A DNA stretch of 64,000 nt. Origin: Mesorhizobium hawassense (GTDB taxonomy: Bacteria; Pseudomonadota; Alphaproteobacteria; Rhizobiales; Rhizobiaceae). Location: the NCBI RefSeq assembly GCF_003289945.1, contig NZ_QMBP01000001.1, forward strand, positions 620,001 through 684,000. Reading direction: 5' to 3'. The notes below the pieces were generated by a model. The model ran no database searches. It saw only the letters and a program-made list of their open reading frames with translations, and was not told the DNA's origin. The position numbers and the translations under genes are program-made. Positions within the stretch are counted from its first letter, which is position 1. The number at the start of each line of letters is the position of its first letter. Of the stretch, positions 26,858 through 37,008 are shown piece by piece.

Positions 26858-29746
26858 TTATGGGCTGGTTATGATGCGATTGATGATGTTGGGCTCGATG
26901 CGAACGAGAGGGCAGGCCGGTCCGTGACAGAAGTCGACTGCACCGTTGTTTGCGCCGATCGCGTGAATGACGGAGAGGTCTCCGATGATTGCCGGATTGA
27001 TGCCGTGGACGGAGATGCGATCGCACGCCTTGAACACGCGCGGATTGTCCATCGCAATCGAGTCACAGATCGGGTTGTTGAACAGCAGGCTTTTGTCGAG
27101 GATCGCATCCACCGTGGCGAAATCACCAACGCCGATCAGATTGCCGCGAAGGTCGGCGGTCGCCAGCGTTGCATCCGACGCCAGGGGGCTTGCATCGGAG
27201 ATGCGATTGGTCCGCAGTTCGACGGTGGTCAATTGCGGCATGCCGGCCAGGCTCCCGATGCTCGATATCGAATTGACGCTCAAATAGATCTCGCGCAGGC
27301 CAGCGGAACCGAAGCGCGGAAGGGTGCTGAGACGGTTCGACATGAGGTTGAGCTTCAAGAGACCGGTCAACGACGCAATCGGCGTTGCGTCGGCAATCAG
27401 ATTGTCGACCAGGTTCACCTCCTGAAGCGACCGGAAATGCATGATCGGGTCGACTGCGATGATCGATTTCTTGTTGAGGGTGAGCGAGGTTTGCGCGTGC
27501 GCCCAGCTATCGGCTGCCGCGCAATCGTTGGTATCGACGTGATCGGCCTGCAGCCGGCTGTCGATCGCCACCATGAATGGACGGATATTGCCGAGTGCGA
27601 TCGCATCGAACCGGTTGACGATGCAGTATTCGGCGAAGCTGCCGAAATTCAGGGGAAGGTTTCGCATTCTCGCATCTTCAAGAAGCGGCAGATCGGCCAG
27701 CGGCAGAACAGAGCGAACGGCGGTGTCAGAGAAATACAGGCGCGAGAGCTTGTTCAATTGGCCAACGCCGGCAATCGTTTGCAGCGGATTGCCATCGAGC
27801 GTTAGCTGCTCGAGCCGCTTCAGCGGAAGAATGGCCTGCATGTCGGAAAGCTGGTTGTTGCGTGCCACAAGGCGGGTGAGCCCCGGGACCACCGACAGCG
27901 GCGCCAGATCGGTCAGGTTGTTGTCGGACAGGTCGATCGACGTCAGATTGGCCAGGATCGGAAAATAGTCGACAGTGGCAAGGCCGCGATTGGTGGCATC
28001 GACGAATTGCCGATCTTGAAGGTCAGCGGCGGCTTCGCCGCAGCCGGACTTGCCTGAAATCGACAGCAGCGCGTTGACCTCCGCCAGCTGGTTGGCGTTG
28101 AGCGCATTGGCTTGGTTGCGCATCAGGCATCCCGACAGGAAGTCGTTGACCTGAATGGGGTTCTCCGACACATCGAGCGCAACAAGTTGATTGAGTGGCG
28201 CAAGCGGGCGCACATCGGTTATGGCGTTTGCCTTGAGGTTCAAGTTTGTCAGGTGCGCCAGACCCGACAGCGGCGTGAGATCGACGATTGCATTTGACGA
28301 CAGGTTGAGACTGGTCAGATGCGGCAGAGTTGCGAGGGGCCGCAGATCGCTTATGACCTTGGAGGATAGATCAAGCGTCGTGCTTGCCAGCAACGCGTTG
28401 CCCACGGCAGCGCAGGTGCCGCCACCACCCACCGTCACCAGGGCCCGGATGGTTTGCCCGTACGGTGTTGCGGCATCACGGCTCAACACGCAGGTGTCGG
28501 CGAAGGTCAGCCCACCGCTGGCGACGATCGGATTGCCAGATAGATCGATGGTCAGCGACGAGGGGAAGCTCGCGAGATTGGCGAAGGTTTCGATCTGGTT
28601 GTTGGCGAGGTTTAGTGTTTTGAGGCCGCCGAGAGCATTCAGAGGATCGAGCATTTCTCCGGTAAGGCCATTGCTGGCGATGGACAGAGTTGCCAGCGCT
28701 TGCAGGAATTGAAGCGGCGAGAGATCGGTGATCTGGTTGTTGTCAAGGGTAAGGTTGGTCAGCAGTGCAAGCGCCGAGAGCGACCGGATATCGGTCAGAT
28801 GGTTGCCGGCGACACTGAGGCGGATCAATGCGGTGAGCGGCGCCAGGGCGTTGATGCTGGTGAGCTTGTTGTTGGAAATATCCAGGAAGGTCAGCGCCCG
28901 CATTTTGGTCAGCGGCTCAGGGTCGCTGATCTGGTTTCCGGCCACAGAGAGCGATGTCAATTTCGAAAGTACGGCGACAGGTTCAAGCGACTGAACGCCG
29001 CGGCCGTTGAGATTGAGGTTGGTGATTGAGGCCAGAAAGGCGTCGGCCGTATCGCACGCCGCCTGATTGCCGAGGGCCGAAACGCCGCCCGGCGTCGAAT
29101 CGAGAACGGCCATAACGGTTGCGGTTTCGGCGGGAGTGCGGTCACCCTTCATGCACCACTTGGCGAAGGTGTTGGGCGGATCGGCTACCGGTGTTCCCTG
29201 CAGGCAATCGATCTTGTGAATCTTGCCGGTGAAGAACGGTGTCGGATCGGCGGCGAGCGCTTGTGTGAGGTCAAGTTTGAGCTGCTTCACCAAATCGGCG
29301 CACCCCGGAATGTACAGCCTGTCGGTGAACGTGGCGGCGCCAAAATCGGTCGGGAACTGCAAATAGGGAACAAGCCCGCTCCCGCTATCGTGGGCGAAGA
29401 TCTTGATGGGATAGTTCGAGGCGCTGGGGCAGAGCAGCGGATTGGAACCCGGGTCGGCCGCTACGATGGCCGGGTCCACCGCGGTGAGAACATCCGTGGG
29501 CAGGATGGTAAACCCGAGGCCGCGGATAACGGCCTCTTCATCCGCCTGGCTGGCGCAGCGTATGCGATAGCCCCGGCCCTCGGAAATGAGTAGCGGGTAG
29601 TGCAGGCGGGTTGCCTCGAGCGTCGGGTCTTCGAAGAGCACGATCTTCGCATCATCGGCGCGGACCGGCGACTGGCCGGCGGCCAGCAGCACCACAACCA
29701 GTGAGAAGAGACAGAAGAGACAATTTGCGAGGCGCGTCATTGCCAT
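26858..29746 (-). CDS. Exported leucine-rich repeat protein (internalin-like), copy 1
   Basis: The product is 962 residues with a signal peptide (about 1-30, ending near SPVRADD). A Cys-containing N-terminal domain (about 31-235) is followed by tandem 21-22-residue leucine-rich repeats (about 235-910) of the form LTSLSVAGNQISDPEPLTKM. That is the SDS22/internalin pattern LxxLxLxxNxIxDxxPL. The repeats bind proteins in internalins. The repeat array is interrupted by non-repeat, Cys-containing blocks (for example near CVLSRDA and CLMRNQ), so it is modular. A paralogue with the same layout is at 39753-42572. It lies 22 bases downstream of the preceding gene and 26 bases upstream of the toxin gene. 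Confidence 0.88.
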   Translation of the reverse strand: MAMTRLANCLFCLFSLVVVLLAAGQSPVRADDAKIVLFEDPTLEATRLHYPLLISEGRGYRIRCASQADEEAVIRGLGFTILPTDVLTAVDPAIVAADPGSNPLLCPSASNYPIKIFAHDSGSGLVPYLQFPTDFGAATFTDRLYIPGCADLVKQLKLDLTQALAADPTPFFTGKIHKIDCLQGTPVADPPNTFAKWCMKGDRTPAETATVMAVLDSTPGGVSALGNQAACDTADAFLASITNLNLNGRGVQSLEPVAVLSKLTSLSVAGNQISDPEPLTKMRALTFLDISNNKLTSINALAPLTALIRLSVAGNHLTDIRSLSALALLTNLTLDNNQITDLSPLQFLQALATLSIASNGLTGEMLDPLNALGGLKTLNLANNQIETFANLASFPSSLTIDLSGNPIVASGGLTFADTCVLSRDAATPYGQTIRALVTVGGGGTCAAVGNALLASTTLDLSSKVISDLRPLATLPHLTSLNLSSNAIVDLTPLSGLAHLTNLNLKANAITDVRPLAPLNQLVALDVSENPIQVNDFLSGCLMRNQANALNANQLAEVNALLSISGKSGCGEAAADLQDRQFVDATNRGLATVDYFPILANLTSIDLSDNNLTDLAPLSVVPGLTRLVARNNQLSDMQAILPLKRLEQLTLDGNPLQTIAGVGQLNKLSRLYFSDTAVRSVLPLADLPLLEDARMRNLPLNFGSFAEYCIVNRFDAIALGNIRPFMVAIDSRLQADHVDTNDCAAADSWAHAQTSLTLNKKSIIAVDPIMHFRSLQEVNLVDNLIADATPIASLTGLLKLNLMSNRLSTLPRFGSAGLREIYLSVNSISSIGSLAGMPQLTTVELRTNRISDASPLASDATLATADLRGNLIGVGDFATVDAILDKSLLFNNPICDSIAMDNPRVFKACDRISVHGINPAIIGDLSVIHAIGANNGAVDFCHGPACPLVRIEPNIINRIITSP

Positions 29747-29768
29747 AGTCCGTTTGGTTGGTGGTCTT

Positions 29769-31829
29769 CTATTCGATCAAGCTAAATCGTCCCGGCCCGC
29801 AGGCTCCGTTGATGTTGTCGTGGGTGACGTCATTGCCGGGGAGCAAAAGGGTTGCGATCGATTGCGAGTCGACGAAGCTCACCGCGCAGCGGAAGCCTGC
29901 AATGGTTGAGGTGGTGAAATGCGCCGAAGACCCGCGTTCGAGCTGGAGCCCCGAACCAACCATCGCGCCTGGCTGAAGCGGCACGAAGGACGCCGATTGG
30001 CCTGCCGCCTGGGCTCCGCGCAGAACCAGCGGGTTGGCCGCCGTGACGTCGGTGAAGTCAGCGCGCAGTGAACTTGTGGAACTTAGAACCGCGCCATAAC
30101 GTGCCTGGCTGAGGCTGCTGCGGGCCGTTGGGGAGCCCGAGAGTACAACCCGCGCCTGAATGCCTTGGAGCGCCAGCGTATCGGCTTCCACATGCAGGGC
30201 GTGTGCATAGAGATCGCCAAGGCACAGGGTGATGCCGCGGCTGACAGTCGTCAATCCTTCACCGGACGTGCCAATCGACGTCTGGTTCAACGCCAGTGCG
30301 CCACCTTGCATGAGGATGCCGACAACCTCCTCGTTCGACGCGCTCGACACGCGCACGAGATCGACACTCTGCAATTCGAGCCGGGCAATGCCGACGGCGG
30401 CGATCAGCACGCCAGTGTTCGAGAGGATGCAGGAGGTGGTGCCCGCTGCGATGCCGCTTTCGCTCACTTGCAGGCGGGCACGGGCCACGCCGGGCGCCGG
30501 CGCGATCTGCACCGTTTTGAATGCGGTGGGGCCGATGACGAGGGCGGCCGGTGCCTTCGTCAAGGCCGGCAGTTCGATCCGCAGATTGGCGCGGCCGGTG
30601 CAGTCGGCGGCATCAGCGAACTGTGCCGATGTCAGCGCATCGCCCGCGTTGAGGCGGCGCACGCAGGTGTCGAGTGCGGTGCCGCGGCAGTCAAAGCTCA
30701 CCCCCGGCTTGGGTGAATCGGCAGCGGCTTGGGCCGCGGCCGCCATCCAGTCGCCAAGTTGCGACGCCGGAAGCCCCATGGCTTCAGTCAAGCGCGGGCA
30801 GCCAGTGAACGACAGGCTGTGGCCATCCTGATACGTCCAGTCGAGGCGCTGATTGCCAAGCGCGTCGAGGGTGGGGCTCACGGTTCCGGGGCCGAGCGGT
30901 GTCAATCCCAGATCCGATGCCGGGTTCTGGAAGCTCGCGCTGGCGCGCTGATAGCCGGTGCAATCGGCGAGGCACAGATCGGCATAAACCGCCTGCCGCA
31001 GCGCGCTCACGGCTTCTGCCCCAAGCAATTCCACCGGAGTCCCTTCCGGCACACCGAACAGCGCGCGGAGCTGCGCTTCGGCTGCCGCCGCTTCCGCCCC
31101 ACCGTCGACGACGATGTCGCGCGTGGCTTTTCCGTTCAACCGGAGGATGGCCAGGTAGGAGGGCACCGGATTGTCGCCCAGCGGCGTGTAGCGGGCGACA
31201 TAAACAATGTCGCCGGTGCTCTCGGCGCTGAGGAAGGTCTCGAAGCGATGCAGGCTCCAGCGGGCTGCCGGGTTGGTGCCGCCTGCCACCGGCGGTTCCG
31301 CCTGTCCGCGCCCGCAATCGAGCACCAGCGGCGTGCCGAGGGCCGGCGGCGCCTTCAGGCCATGCAGTACGCCCGGCAGCTGCAAGCGCTCACGAATGGC
31401 CAACGCCGTCTTGATTTCGTTGCAGGCGGTCGGCACGCCGTAATAGCCGCCCCCAGTGGGCGCCGGCAGATAGTAATTGCCCGAAGCTTCGAGATCGGCC
31501 CACACCGGCGTGGTTGCGGGCCACACCTTATCGAAGGCGGTGCCGGGACAAGGCAGCGAGGCCTGCTGGCCGAGCGCCTTTTCGCTTTGCAGCTTGGCGA
31601 GGGTCGTTTCAACCGCCGGGGTGGAGCCGGGAAGGTGCAGCAGCCGCAGGCCATCCGCGGCGAGTTTGCAGCCGGTGAGTTCAACGGCCTTCTCGCCATA
31701 AACGGCGACGAACACATCGTTGTTCTGGTCGTCGACATAAACATCGAGGGTGGGCGACGTTTCGGCTACGGCGCCGCCCGCCGACCACATCAGCAACGGC
31801 AGAAGCAGGATTGGCAACAGATGTTTCAT
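29769..31829 (-). CDS. Exported Cys-rich protein, possibly a right-handed beta-helix
   Basis: The protein is 686 residues. The start ATG overlaps the upstream stop as ATGA (31829-31826). A Sec signal peptide is clear (residues 1-22, ILLLPLLMWSAGGAVAE). The N-terminal half has several Cys pairs (ELTGCKL, ASLPCPG, PTACNEI, LDCGRG) and no domain I can name. From about residue 480 short hydrophobic strands repeat (LQVSESGI, LELQSVDLVRV, LALNQTSIG, LHVEADTL, VVLSGSPT), the look of a parallel beta-helix as in pectate lyase-like folds. The function is unknown. It sits in the overlapped block between a Cys-containing 445-residue protein and LRR copy 1. Confidence 0.82.
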   Translation of the reverse strand: MKHLLPILLLPLLMWSAGGAVAETSPTLDVYVDDQNNDVFVAVYGEKAVELTGCKLAADGLRLLHLPGSTPAVETTLAKLQSEKALGQQASLPCPGTAFDKVWPATTPVWADLEASGNYYLPAPTGGGYYGVPTACNEIKTALAIRERLQLPGVLHGLKAPPALGTPLVLDCGRGQAEPPVAGGTNPAARWSLHRFETFLSAESTGDIVYVARYTPLGDNPVPSYLAILRLNGKATRDIVVDGGAEAAAAEAQLRALFGVPEGTPVELLGAEAVSALRQAVYADLCLADCTGYQRASASFQNPASDLGLTPLGPGTVSPTLDALGNQRLDWTYQDGHSLSFTGCPRLTEAMGLPASQLGDWMAAAAQAAADSPKPGVSFDCRGTALDTCVRRLNAGDALTSAQFADAADCTGRANLRIELPALTKAPAALVIGPTAFKTVQIAPAPGVARARLQVSESGIAAGTTSCILSNTGVLIAAVGIARLELQSVDLVRVSSASNEEVVGILMQGGALALNQTSIGTSGEGLTTVSRGITLCLGDLYAHALHVEADTLALQGIQARVVLSGSPTARSSLSQARYGAVLSSTSSLRADFTDVTAANPLVLRGAQAAGQSASFVPLQPGAMVGSGLQLERGSSAHFTTSTIAGFRCAVSFVDSQSIATLLLPGNDVTHDNINGACGPGRFSLIE

Positions 31830-33163
31830 TGCATGTTGCTCAGACAGGCCGCCGAGGTCGTGGCGTCCATGTTGATGTGCGTCATCTGCGGATCGAGACC
31901 GGCTGACTGACAAAGAGCATCGACAGACACCGAATGCTGCCCCTGAAAATCGACGGTGAGGATGCCGCTGTTGATCTGGCCGTTCTGGCCGACGCACAGC
32001 GGGTTGTTGGCGAGCGCCGGACGGCGGCACGCGCGGATGACGCCGGCCATCGCCCGGCGGTTGGTGAGCTCGCAATAATAGATGCGGCACAGCGACGCGA
32101 CTGCCGCCTTGTCTTCGGCATCGGCGTCAATAACGTTGCGGATGTCGGCCACCAGCACGGACGCCTTGGCTTGGAAGCCGAGATCAGTGACGCGCTTCAG
32201 CTCGCCATCGATTTCGCCGGAGCGTTCGGTAATCTTCGGCATCAGATTGACGTTTTCGACAGTGATGAACAGGCCACCTTTCCAGCGGTCGAACTCATCG
32301 AGAATGGACGTCGCGCGCAGGATGGCCGAGCGGTAGGCGTCGTAGATCGGCCCCATCTTGCTGTCGCGGGCTGCGACATAGACGGAATTGAGCGCGTCAT
32401 ATTCCTGATTGACTGTGTCGGCCTGCGACTTGATGTCAGCGATTCCGGCCGTGGCGTTCTCAACCAATCCTTCGGCCCGCTTCACCTTCCGGCTGAACAT
32501 GGCAGTAATCGGACTTTCGACGCTGGCGAAGAAGCTCTTGATGACATCATCTGCCGCCCCATCCACGAACGCGTTGATCTCGGTTTCCGACAGATTGGTG
32601 AGGAGGCCGCATTCGGCATCGAAGGAAGAATTGAGCGGCCCCGCCTGGCAGGCGCCCATTTCGGTGAGGCGAGCATCCAGCGAACGGCTTACGGGCAGTC
32701 CGTCGGCATAGTCGAACAGTGCATGGTTCCAGTGGATGCCGTTCAGTTCGGCTTGCGCCAGGCGCCGGTCATGGCAGAAATAGGTTCTCTCCAGCAGGTT
32801 CTTGTTCGCAGACGCACGATAGGCATCGAGATGGCGCTGCGCTTCAGAGCATTGCGCGAGCCCGGTGATCAGCGCCGAAAGTTGCTGGTGCACCGGCGGC
32901 AGACCTTGCGTCTGCGCCTGCTGCATCAGATTGATGACGGTCTGGCTGTCGTCCGGGCTGCGCGCCGGGCGGTGGAAAATGCACAGCGCCCTTTCGAAGG
33001 ATTGCAGCGTCACATCGGAGAAGGCGGTGCCATCGCAATTCGGGGCGTCGAGAACCCGGCTGTCGATTGTGTATCCCGCCATGTTGTTGACGAAGATATC
33101 GCGTGCCTCAGTCTTGCCGCCGAGCAGCATGACAAGCGCGAGCACGGTAGCCCAACGGTTCAT
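31826..33163 (-). CDS. Exported Cys-containing protein of unknown family
   Basis: The product is 445 residues. The start ATG (33163) overlaps the upstream stop by 4 bases, which sets the start and makes an upstream in-frame extension unlikely. A signal peptide covers residues 1-20 (ATVLALVMLLGGKTEA). The mature protein is mostly helical, with scattered paired cysteines (CIFHRP, CSEAQ, CHDRR, CQAGP, CGLL, CRIYYCEL) suggesting disulfides. No domain is recognised. It is followed directly by the beta-helix-like gene through another ATGA overlap. Tight coupling suggests stoichiometric production with its neighbours. Confidence 0.82.
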   Translation of the reverse strand: MNRWATVLALVMLLGGKTEARDIFVNNMAGYTIDSRVLDAPNCDGTAFSDVTLQSFERALCIFHRPARSPDDSQTVINLMQQAQTQGLPPVHQQLSALITGLAQCSEAQRHLDAYRASANKNLLERTYFCHDRRLAQAELNGIHWNHALFDYADGLPVSRSLDARLTEMGACQAGPLNSSFDAECGLLTNLSETEINAFVDGAADDVIKSFFASVESPITAMFSRKVKRAEGLVENATAGIADIKSQADTVNQEYDALNSVYVAARDSKMGPIYDAYRSAILRATSILDEFDRWKGGLFITVENVNLMPKITERSGEIDGELKRVTDLGFQAKASVLVADIRNVIDADAEDKAAVASLCRIYYCELTNRRAMAGVIRACRRPALANNPLCVGQNGQINSGILTVDFQGQHSVSVDALCQSAGLDPQMTHINMDATTSAACLSNMQ

Positions 33164-36100
33164 GGCGCGCTCGCAAAGATGAAATAGAGCGTGTAGACCG
33201 CGCCATCGAAGGGGCAATCGCTCGGTTGCAGGGAGAGCCGGTATGAGCCAATTAACGGCGCGCCGAGATAGGGCAGGATAAGGGCCGAGTCGTTCGACGG
33301 ACCCGGCAGGCGCGGGAATTTGCGGGCCTGATACCGGTCTTGCACCCAATAGCGGATGATGCGGTTGATTTCGTCGCGGCTGTCGGCCTGATTGAAGAAG
33401 GTCTGGAACGCCAGCCGCTCGGGCCCGACCGAGATGTCCGCGGAGACTTCCGATGAGCCTTCCGCCAGTGGCTTTAATACAAAGCCGCTTCCCAGATGCT
33501 CCAGCGCGAAGCGGTTCCATTGGGCGCCCGTGCATTGATAATCGGTGCCGATGAAGGCGTCGATCAGAGTCAGGTTCTTGCGGTCGCGGAATTTGGTTGG
33601 TGACCACAGCGCGAAATAGCCGTTTGCCTTCATCAAGGCCTCTGTCGAGGCAAAGGGCGACACCTCGAAGTCGACTTTTTCATCGAGCGCGAGCTTGCGC
33701 GCAAAGCCGGAATTGGCCGGCACTACGATTTGCGCCACATCGATGTTGATCTGGCGCTCGTCGAAGAACCGCTTGTTGACGATGTCGTCGATCAGTTCCT
33801 GCAATTGCGTGGCGTTGCGCACGTATGTTTCGGGAATGGTGTCCACACCGCCGGTGAAGGCCTGCACCACTGCGAAGCGGCGGCGCATCAGGTGCAGAAG
33901 CCGGTTGGAATTTTCCAGTATGCGGCGTTTGGTGACCAGATATTCGGGAACGCCCTTCATCAGATCGGACATGGTGTCCTGCGTGGCGATGAACAGGTTC
34001 TTGCGGTCTGCCGGGTTGTCGATCTGGCTCACCAGCGCGGTCATCTGGTCCTGCTGATCCTTCACTTCGGCCTGAATGTTGCCCTGGAATTTCAAAATAC
34101 TGTCCTGCAGATCGCGGCTCTTGAGGCCGAGGTCTTTCGCCTGGTTGAGCCCGGCGACCAATTCTTCGGTGTTGCCTTTCGACTCCGTGATGCGCTTTTC
34201 GATGAAGGCGAGCTCATCGTTGTTGAGCGCCAGCATCTGCTGCTTCTGGCGGTCGCGCAGCTCGTTGATGAGATTGGTCGAGGCATTGGATTGGTCGGCA
34301 AGGCCGGTGACGGTCGTCTGCGCTGCCTTCACGCGGTCGATCCTGCCCTGGGTCGCACTCACCAATTGGGCAATGCGGGCATTGTCGTCGTTGAGTTGCT
34401 GGTCTGCCAGGGCTAGCTTGTCGAGCTCGAGGTTCAGGATGCCGATTTCGTTGTTGAGGCGGTCGATGGTGCGCTGCTGATCGGTCAGCTGGAAGCTCAG
34501 CAGATCGTTCTCGCCGGCCTGAAGGTCGAGGCCCGCGATTAGGCGCTTGTGGTCGGCGTTGAGGCGGGCGATCTCCTGGTCGATGCCAAGCGTCTGGCTC
34601 TGGCAATCGACATTGGCCATCGAGGATTGCAGGGTCAGTTCCTTGATTTCCTCGGAGCCCTCGGCGAGGCGGCCCGCAAGCTGGAAGTGTGTGTCGATCA
34701 GCGCCCGCGCCTTCAACGCCCTGTCGAGATCGAGTTCTTCGTTGGCCTGGCGCAATTGGGTGATGCGCTGCTGCAGGCCGTTAATCTGGTTGATATTTTC
34801 CTGGGTTACACGCCCTGTGGCGATGATTGTCGAAAGGATCGATTGAGCCGCATCGAGGGCTGCCTTCACCGGCTTCGAAACATCGGTCTTGGTGCCGGCA
34901 CCACTCGCCAGGCCACAGGCGCAGACATCGATCTCGGGCACTGCGGCGGCAACCGCATAGGCGGCCTGTATCGCGGTTAGCGTGATCTGGGCCGCCTGCG
35001 TGGTGCCATTGAAGGCCGCGAACCAGGCGATCACTTCGGTGAGCTGGCCGTCGACCTGGCTACGGGCTTCTTCGAGATCGCTCTTCTTCTTGGCGTAATA
35101 ATCCTTTTCGGATTCATAGATCTTCTTGGCGAAGTCAGTTTCGGTCTGGGTGAAGTTGCCGCAGCTTACGTTGGCGAGCTCCTGCGGCAGCGGAATGTTC
35201 GCTGTGATCATCTGCTGGTCGGCGATCAGCGGCTGCAGGTCGGAAAAATCGGCAGTGCCGACCACGCACTTCATGAGAAAGGCCTTAGCCTGAATCTGCG
35301 AACTCAGAAGCTGGGCCCTCAGGCCCGAGTGGCCATCAGGTCCGCACATCTGGTTCACATATTCAGTGCGCGTGAAAGCCTGCACAACTGTCGGGCATGG
35401 TTGTTCGCCCGCCAGCGCCGGTGTGAACGGCTCCGTGGTGGGGCTGCCGATGAAGGCGAGCTGGTTTTCGATACCGCAAATGCTTTCCCGGTCCACCTTG
35501 CGCTTCCGCGCATAGATGTCGGTCTGCTGCAGATGCAGTTCGGCGATGGCGTCGTTCGCTTTGGCGATGCCCGACTGGGCGTTCTCGATCTGGGTCTGCA
35601 GAATTTGGCGCTGGCGGACGGATTGCTCAAGCTGGTTGGCATTGCGCGCCGTCTGGCGATCATATTCGGTAATTTGGCTCTCGAGCGATGAAATCTGCAG
35701 ATCCAGATTCATCTTGGTCATTTCCCAGCTTAGCAGCCAACGCAGTTCGTTACGGCGCTCGACTTCGGCCTCCTTTGACAGCACGATCAGGTCAAGTTCC
35801 TGCCGGTCGTTAATCTGCTGGCGCTGGTTTTCGAACTCGGCCATCTTGGTGGCCAGGTCTATCTCCAGAGTGCGGATCTGCTGGCGGTAGGTGAAGGTAT
35901 CTTTCTGTGCATCGACGCTGTTGATCTCCTGTTGAACGGAGGTGGCGAAGGTTTGCGCCTCATGTTCGAGCTTGCCGATCTTGTGGGCGATCAGATTGAC
36001 TTCCTGGCTGCGAATGGTGCGCTGCTCGTCCAGGGCGCGAGTAGCCTCTCCCTCCTTGTTCGCGTACCAGCGCTCGACGATCGTTTCGACATTGCGTTCG

Positions 36101-37008
36101 ACATCGTTGAGACGGTTTTCGCTTTCAGTGAGCGCCTGTTGCAGATCTTCGAACGGGATGGTCGTGAATTGCATCGGGTCGATGTTCAGGAACAAGAGGC
36201 CTTTCTTCACGCTGTCCATGCGCGCGGTCAGATCGCTCTCTTGCAGCAGCAGGTCGGCGCGGAGATCATCGTAAGTGCTATCGCCGGGCACATCCATTTT
36301 GGTTTCGACCAGAACCCACATCGCCTCCTCGTAATTGGTGAAGGCCTTGGAGAGGTTCGGTTGCGCGGCTGGACTGGTGGTGCCGCCGGCGGAGCCGAGT
36401 GCGCTGGTCACCATGAAATCCAGTGCTTTGACGCGCGCTTCCGAGACCGTCTGGTACCAGATGTCGCCGGTGTTCATCAGAAGCTGAATCTTCAGCGAAG
36501 AAAGCTGAACAAGCTGTCGCACGAAGGTGCGGTAGCTTGCATCGGCGCCGGCCTGGGTGCCGCCATCGCCCGCCTGCTGGCGCGCCAGGATGCGCAGTCC
36601 GCGGTCGACGACATCAATTCCCTGCCGGCCGATATCCTGTGCCGATTGCGGCGACAGCGGCGAGTCGTTGCGGGTCACTCCGCCTGCGGACGACAAGAAG
36701 GGCATGTCGGCGGCCAGGAACAGGCGGTAACGGCCAAGCTGCAGATGGCAATCGAAGTCGCATACCACCGCCAGCCGTCCGGTCACCTCGTCGCCGCAGG
36801 TCGACAGGAATTGCTCCAACTCGAGCGCCACATCGCCCATATACTTAACGTCGGCGCGGAAATTGGCGATCTTCAGCGTGGTGGTGAGCTCCGCAGCGTG
36901 CGAGGCCGCGGCGTCCACGTCCATCTCTTGGCAGCTATCGGCCCAGGCCGCACGCGGGCCTAGCAGCAAGGAGGCGATCAGAAGCAGAAGGGCGATCAGC
37001 ACTCTCAT
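33160..37008 (-). CDS. Very large exported coiled-coil protein (1282 residues)
   Basis: The start ATG (37008) overlaps the upstream stop as ATGA. Residues 1-23 are a Sec signal (VLIALLLLIASLLLGPRAAWA). Two long coiled-coil segments, about 350-500 and 760-990, are rich in Gln, Glu, Lys and Leu heptads (for example QQINDRQELDLIVLSKEAEV and LADQQLNDDNARIAQLVS). Between them lies a Cys-containing segment (CGIENQ, CPTVVQ, CDACG-like CACG). The last 220 residues are not coiled and end in hydrophobic, strand-rich sequence (ALILPYLGAPLIGSYRLSL to VYTLYFIFASAP). Large coiled-coil A subunits occur in Tc toxins, but I see no decisive TcA motif. It is the longest partner of the toxin-like gene. Confidence 0.85.
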   Translation of the reverse strand: MRVLIALLLLIASLLLGPRAAWADSCQEMDVDAAASHAAELTTTLKIANFRADVKYMGDVALELEQFLSTCGDEVTGRLAVVCDFDCHLQLGRYRLFLAADMPFLSSAGGVTRNDSPLSPQSAQDIGRQGIDVVDRGLRILARQQAGDGGTQAGADASYRTFVRQLVQLSSLKIQLLMNTGDIWYQTVSEARVKALDFMVTSALGSAGGTTSPAAQPNLSKAFTNYEEAMWVLVETKMDVPGDSTYDDLRADLLLQESDLTARMDSVKKGLLFLNIDPMQFTTIPFEDLQQALTESENRLNDVERNVETIVERWYANKEGEATRALDEQRTIRSQEVNLIAHKIGKLEHEAQTFATSVQQEINSVDAQKDTFTYRQQIRTLEIDLATKMAEFENQRQQINDRQELDLIVLSKEAEVERRNELRWLLSWEMTKMNLDLQISSLESQITEYDRQTARNANQLEQSVRQRQILQTQIENAQSGIAKANDAIAELHLQQTDIYARKRKVDRESICGIENQLAFIGSPTTEPFTPALAGEQPCPTVVQAFTRTEYVNQMCGPDGHSGLRAQLLSSQIQAKAFLMKCVVGTADFSDLQPLIADQQMITANIPLPQELANVSCGNFTQTETDFAKKIYESEKDYYAKKKSDLEEARSQVDGQLTEVIAWFAAFNGTTQAAQITLTAIQAAYAVAAAVPEIDVCACGLASGAGTKTDVSKPVKAALDAAQSILSTIIATGRVTQENINQINGLQQRITQLRQANEELDLDRALKARALIDTHFQLAGRLAEGSEEIKELTLQSSMANVDCQSQTLGIDQEIARLNADHKRLIAGLDLQAGENDLLSFQLTDQQRTIDRLNNEIGILNLELDKLALADQQLNDDNARIAQLVSATQGRIDRVKAAQTTVTGLADQSNASTNLINELRDRQKQQMLALNNDELAFIEKRITESKGNTEELVAGLNQAKDLGLKSRDLQDSILKFQGNIQAEVKDQQDQMTALVSQIDNPADRKNLFIATQDTMSDLMKGVPEYLVTKRRILENSNRLLHLMRRRFAVVQAFTGGVDTIPETYVRNATQLQELIDDIVNKRFFDERQINIDVAQIVVPANSGFARKLALDEKVDFEVSPFASTEALMKANGYFALWSPTKFRDRKNLTLIDAFIGTDYQCTGAQWNRFALEHLGSGFVLKPLAEGSSEVSADISVGPERLAFQTFFNQADSRDEINRIIRYWVQDRYQARKFPRLPGPSNDSALILPYLGAPLIGSYRLSLQPSDCPFDGAVYTLYFIFASAP

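Noticed and set aside
26832..27026. Longer N-terminus for the RHS-like toxin
   Set aside because: The 65-residue extension is His/Arg-rich and overlaps the upstream LRR gene; the ATG at 26831 gives a clean signal peptide.
30729..31910. 393-residue open frame antisense to the beta-helix-like gene
   Set aside because: It overlaps two coupled genes and shows no recognised motif.
35932..36963. 343-residue open frame antisense to the coiled-coil gene
   Set aside because: Same GC-driven shadow effect; no domain, and the minus-strand genes are joined by ATGA overlaps.
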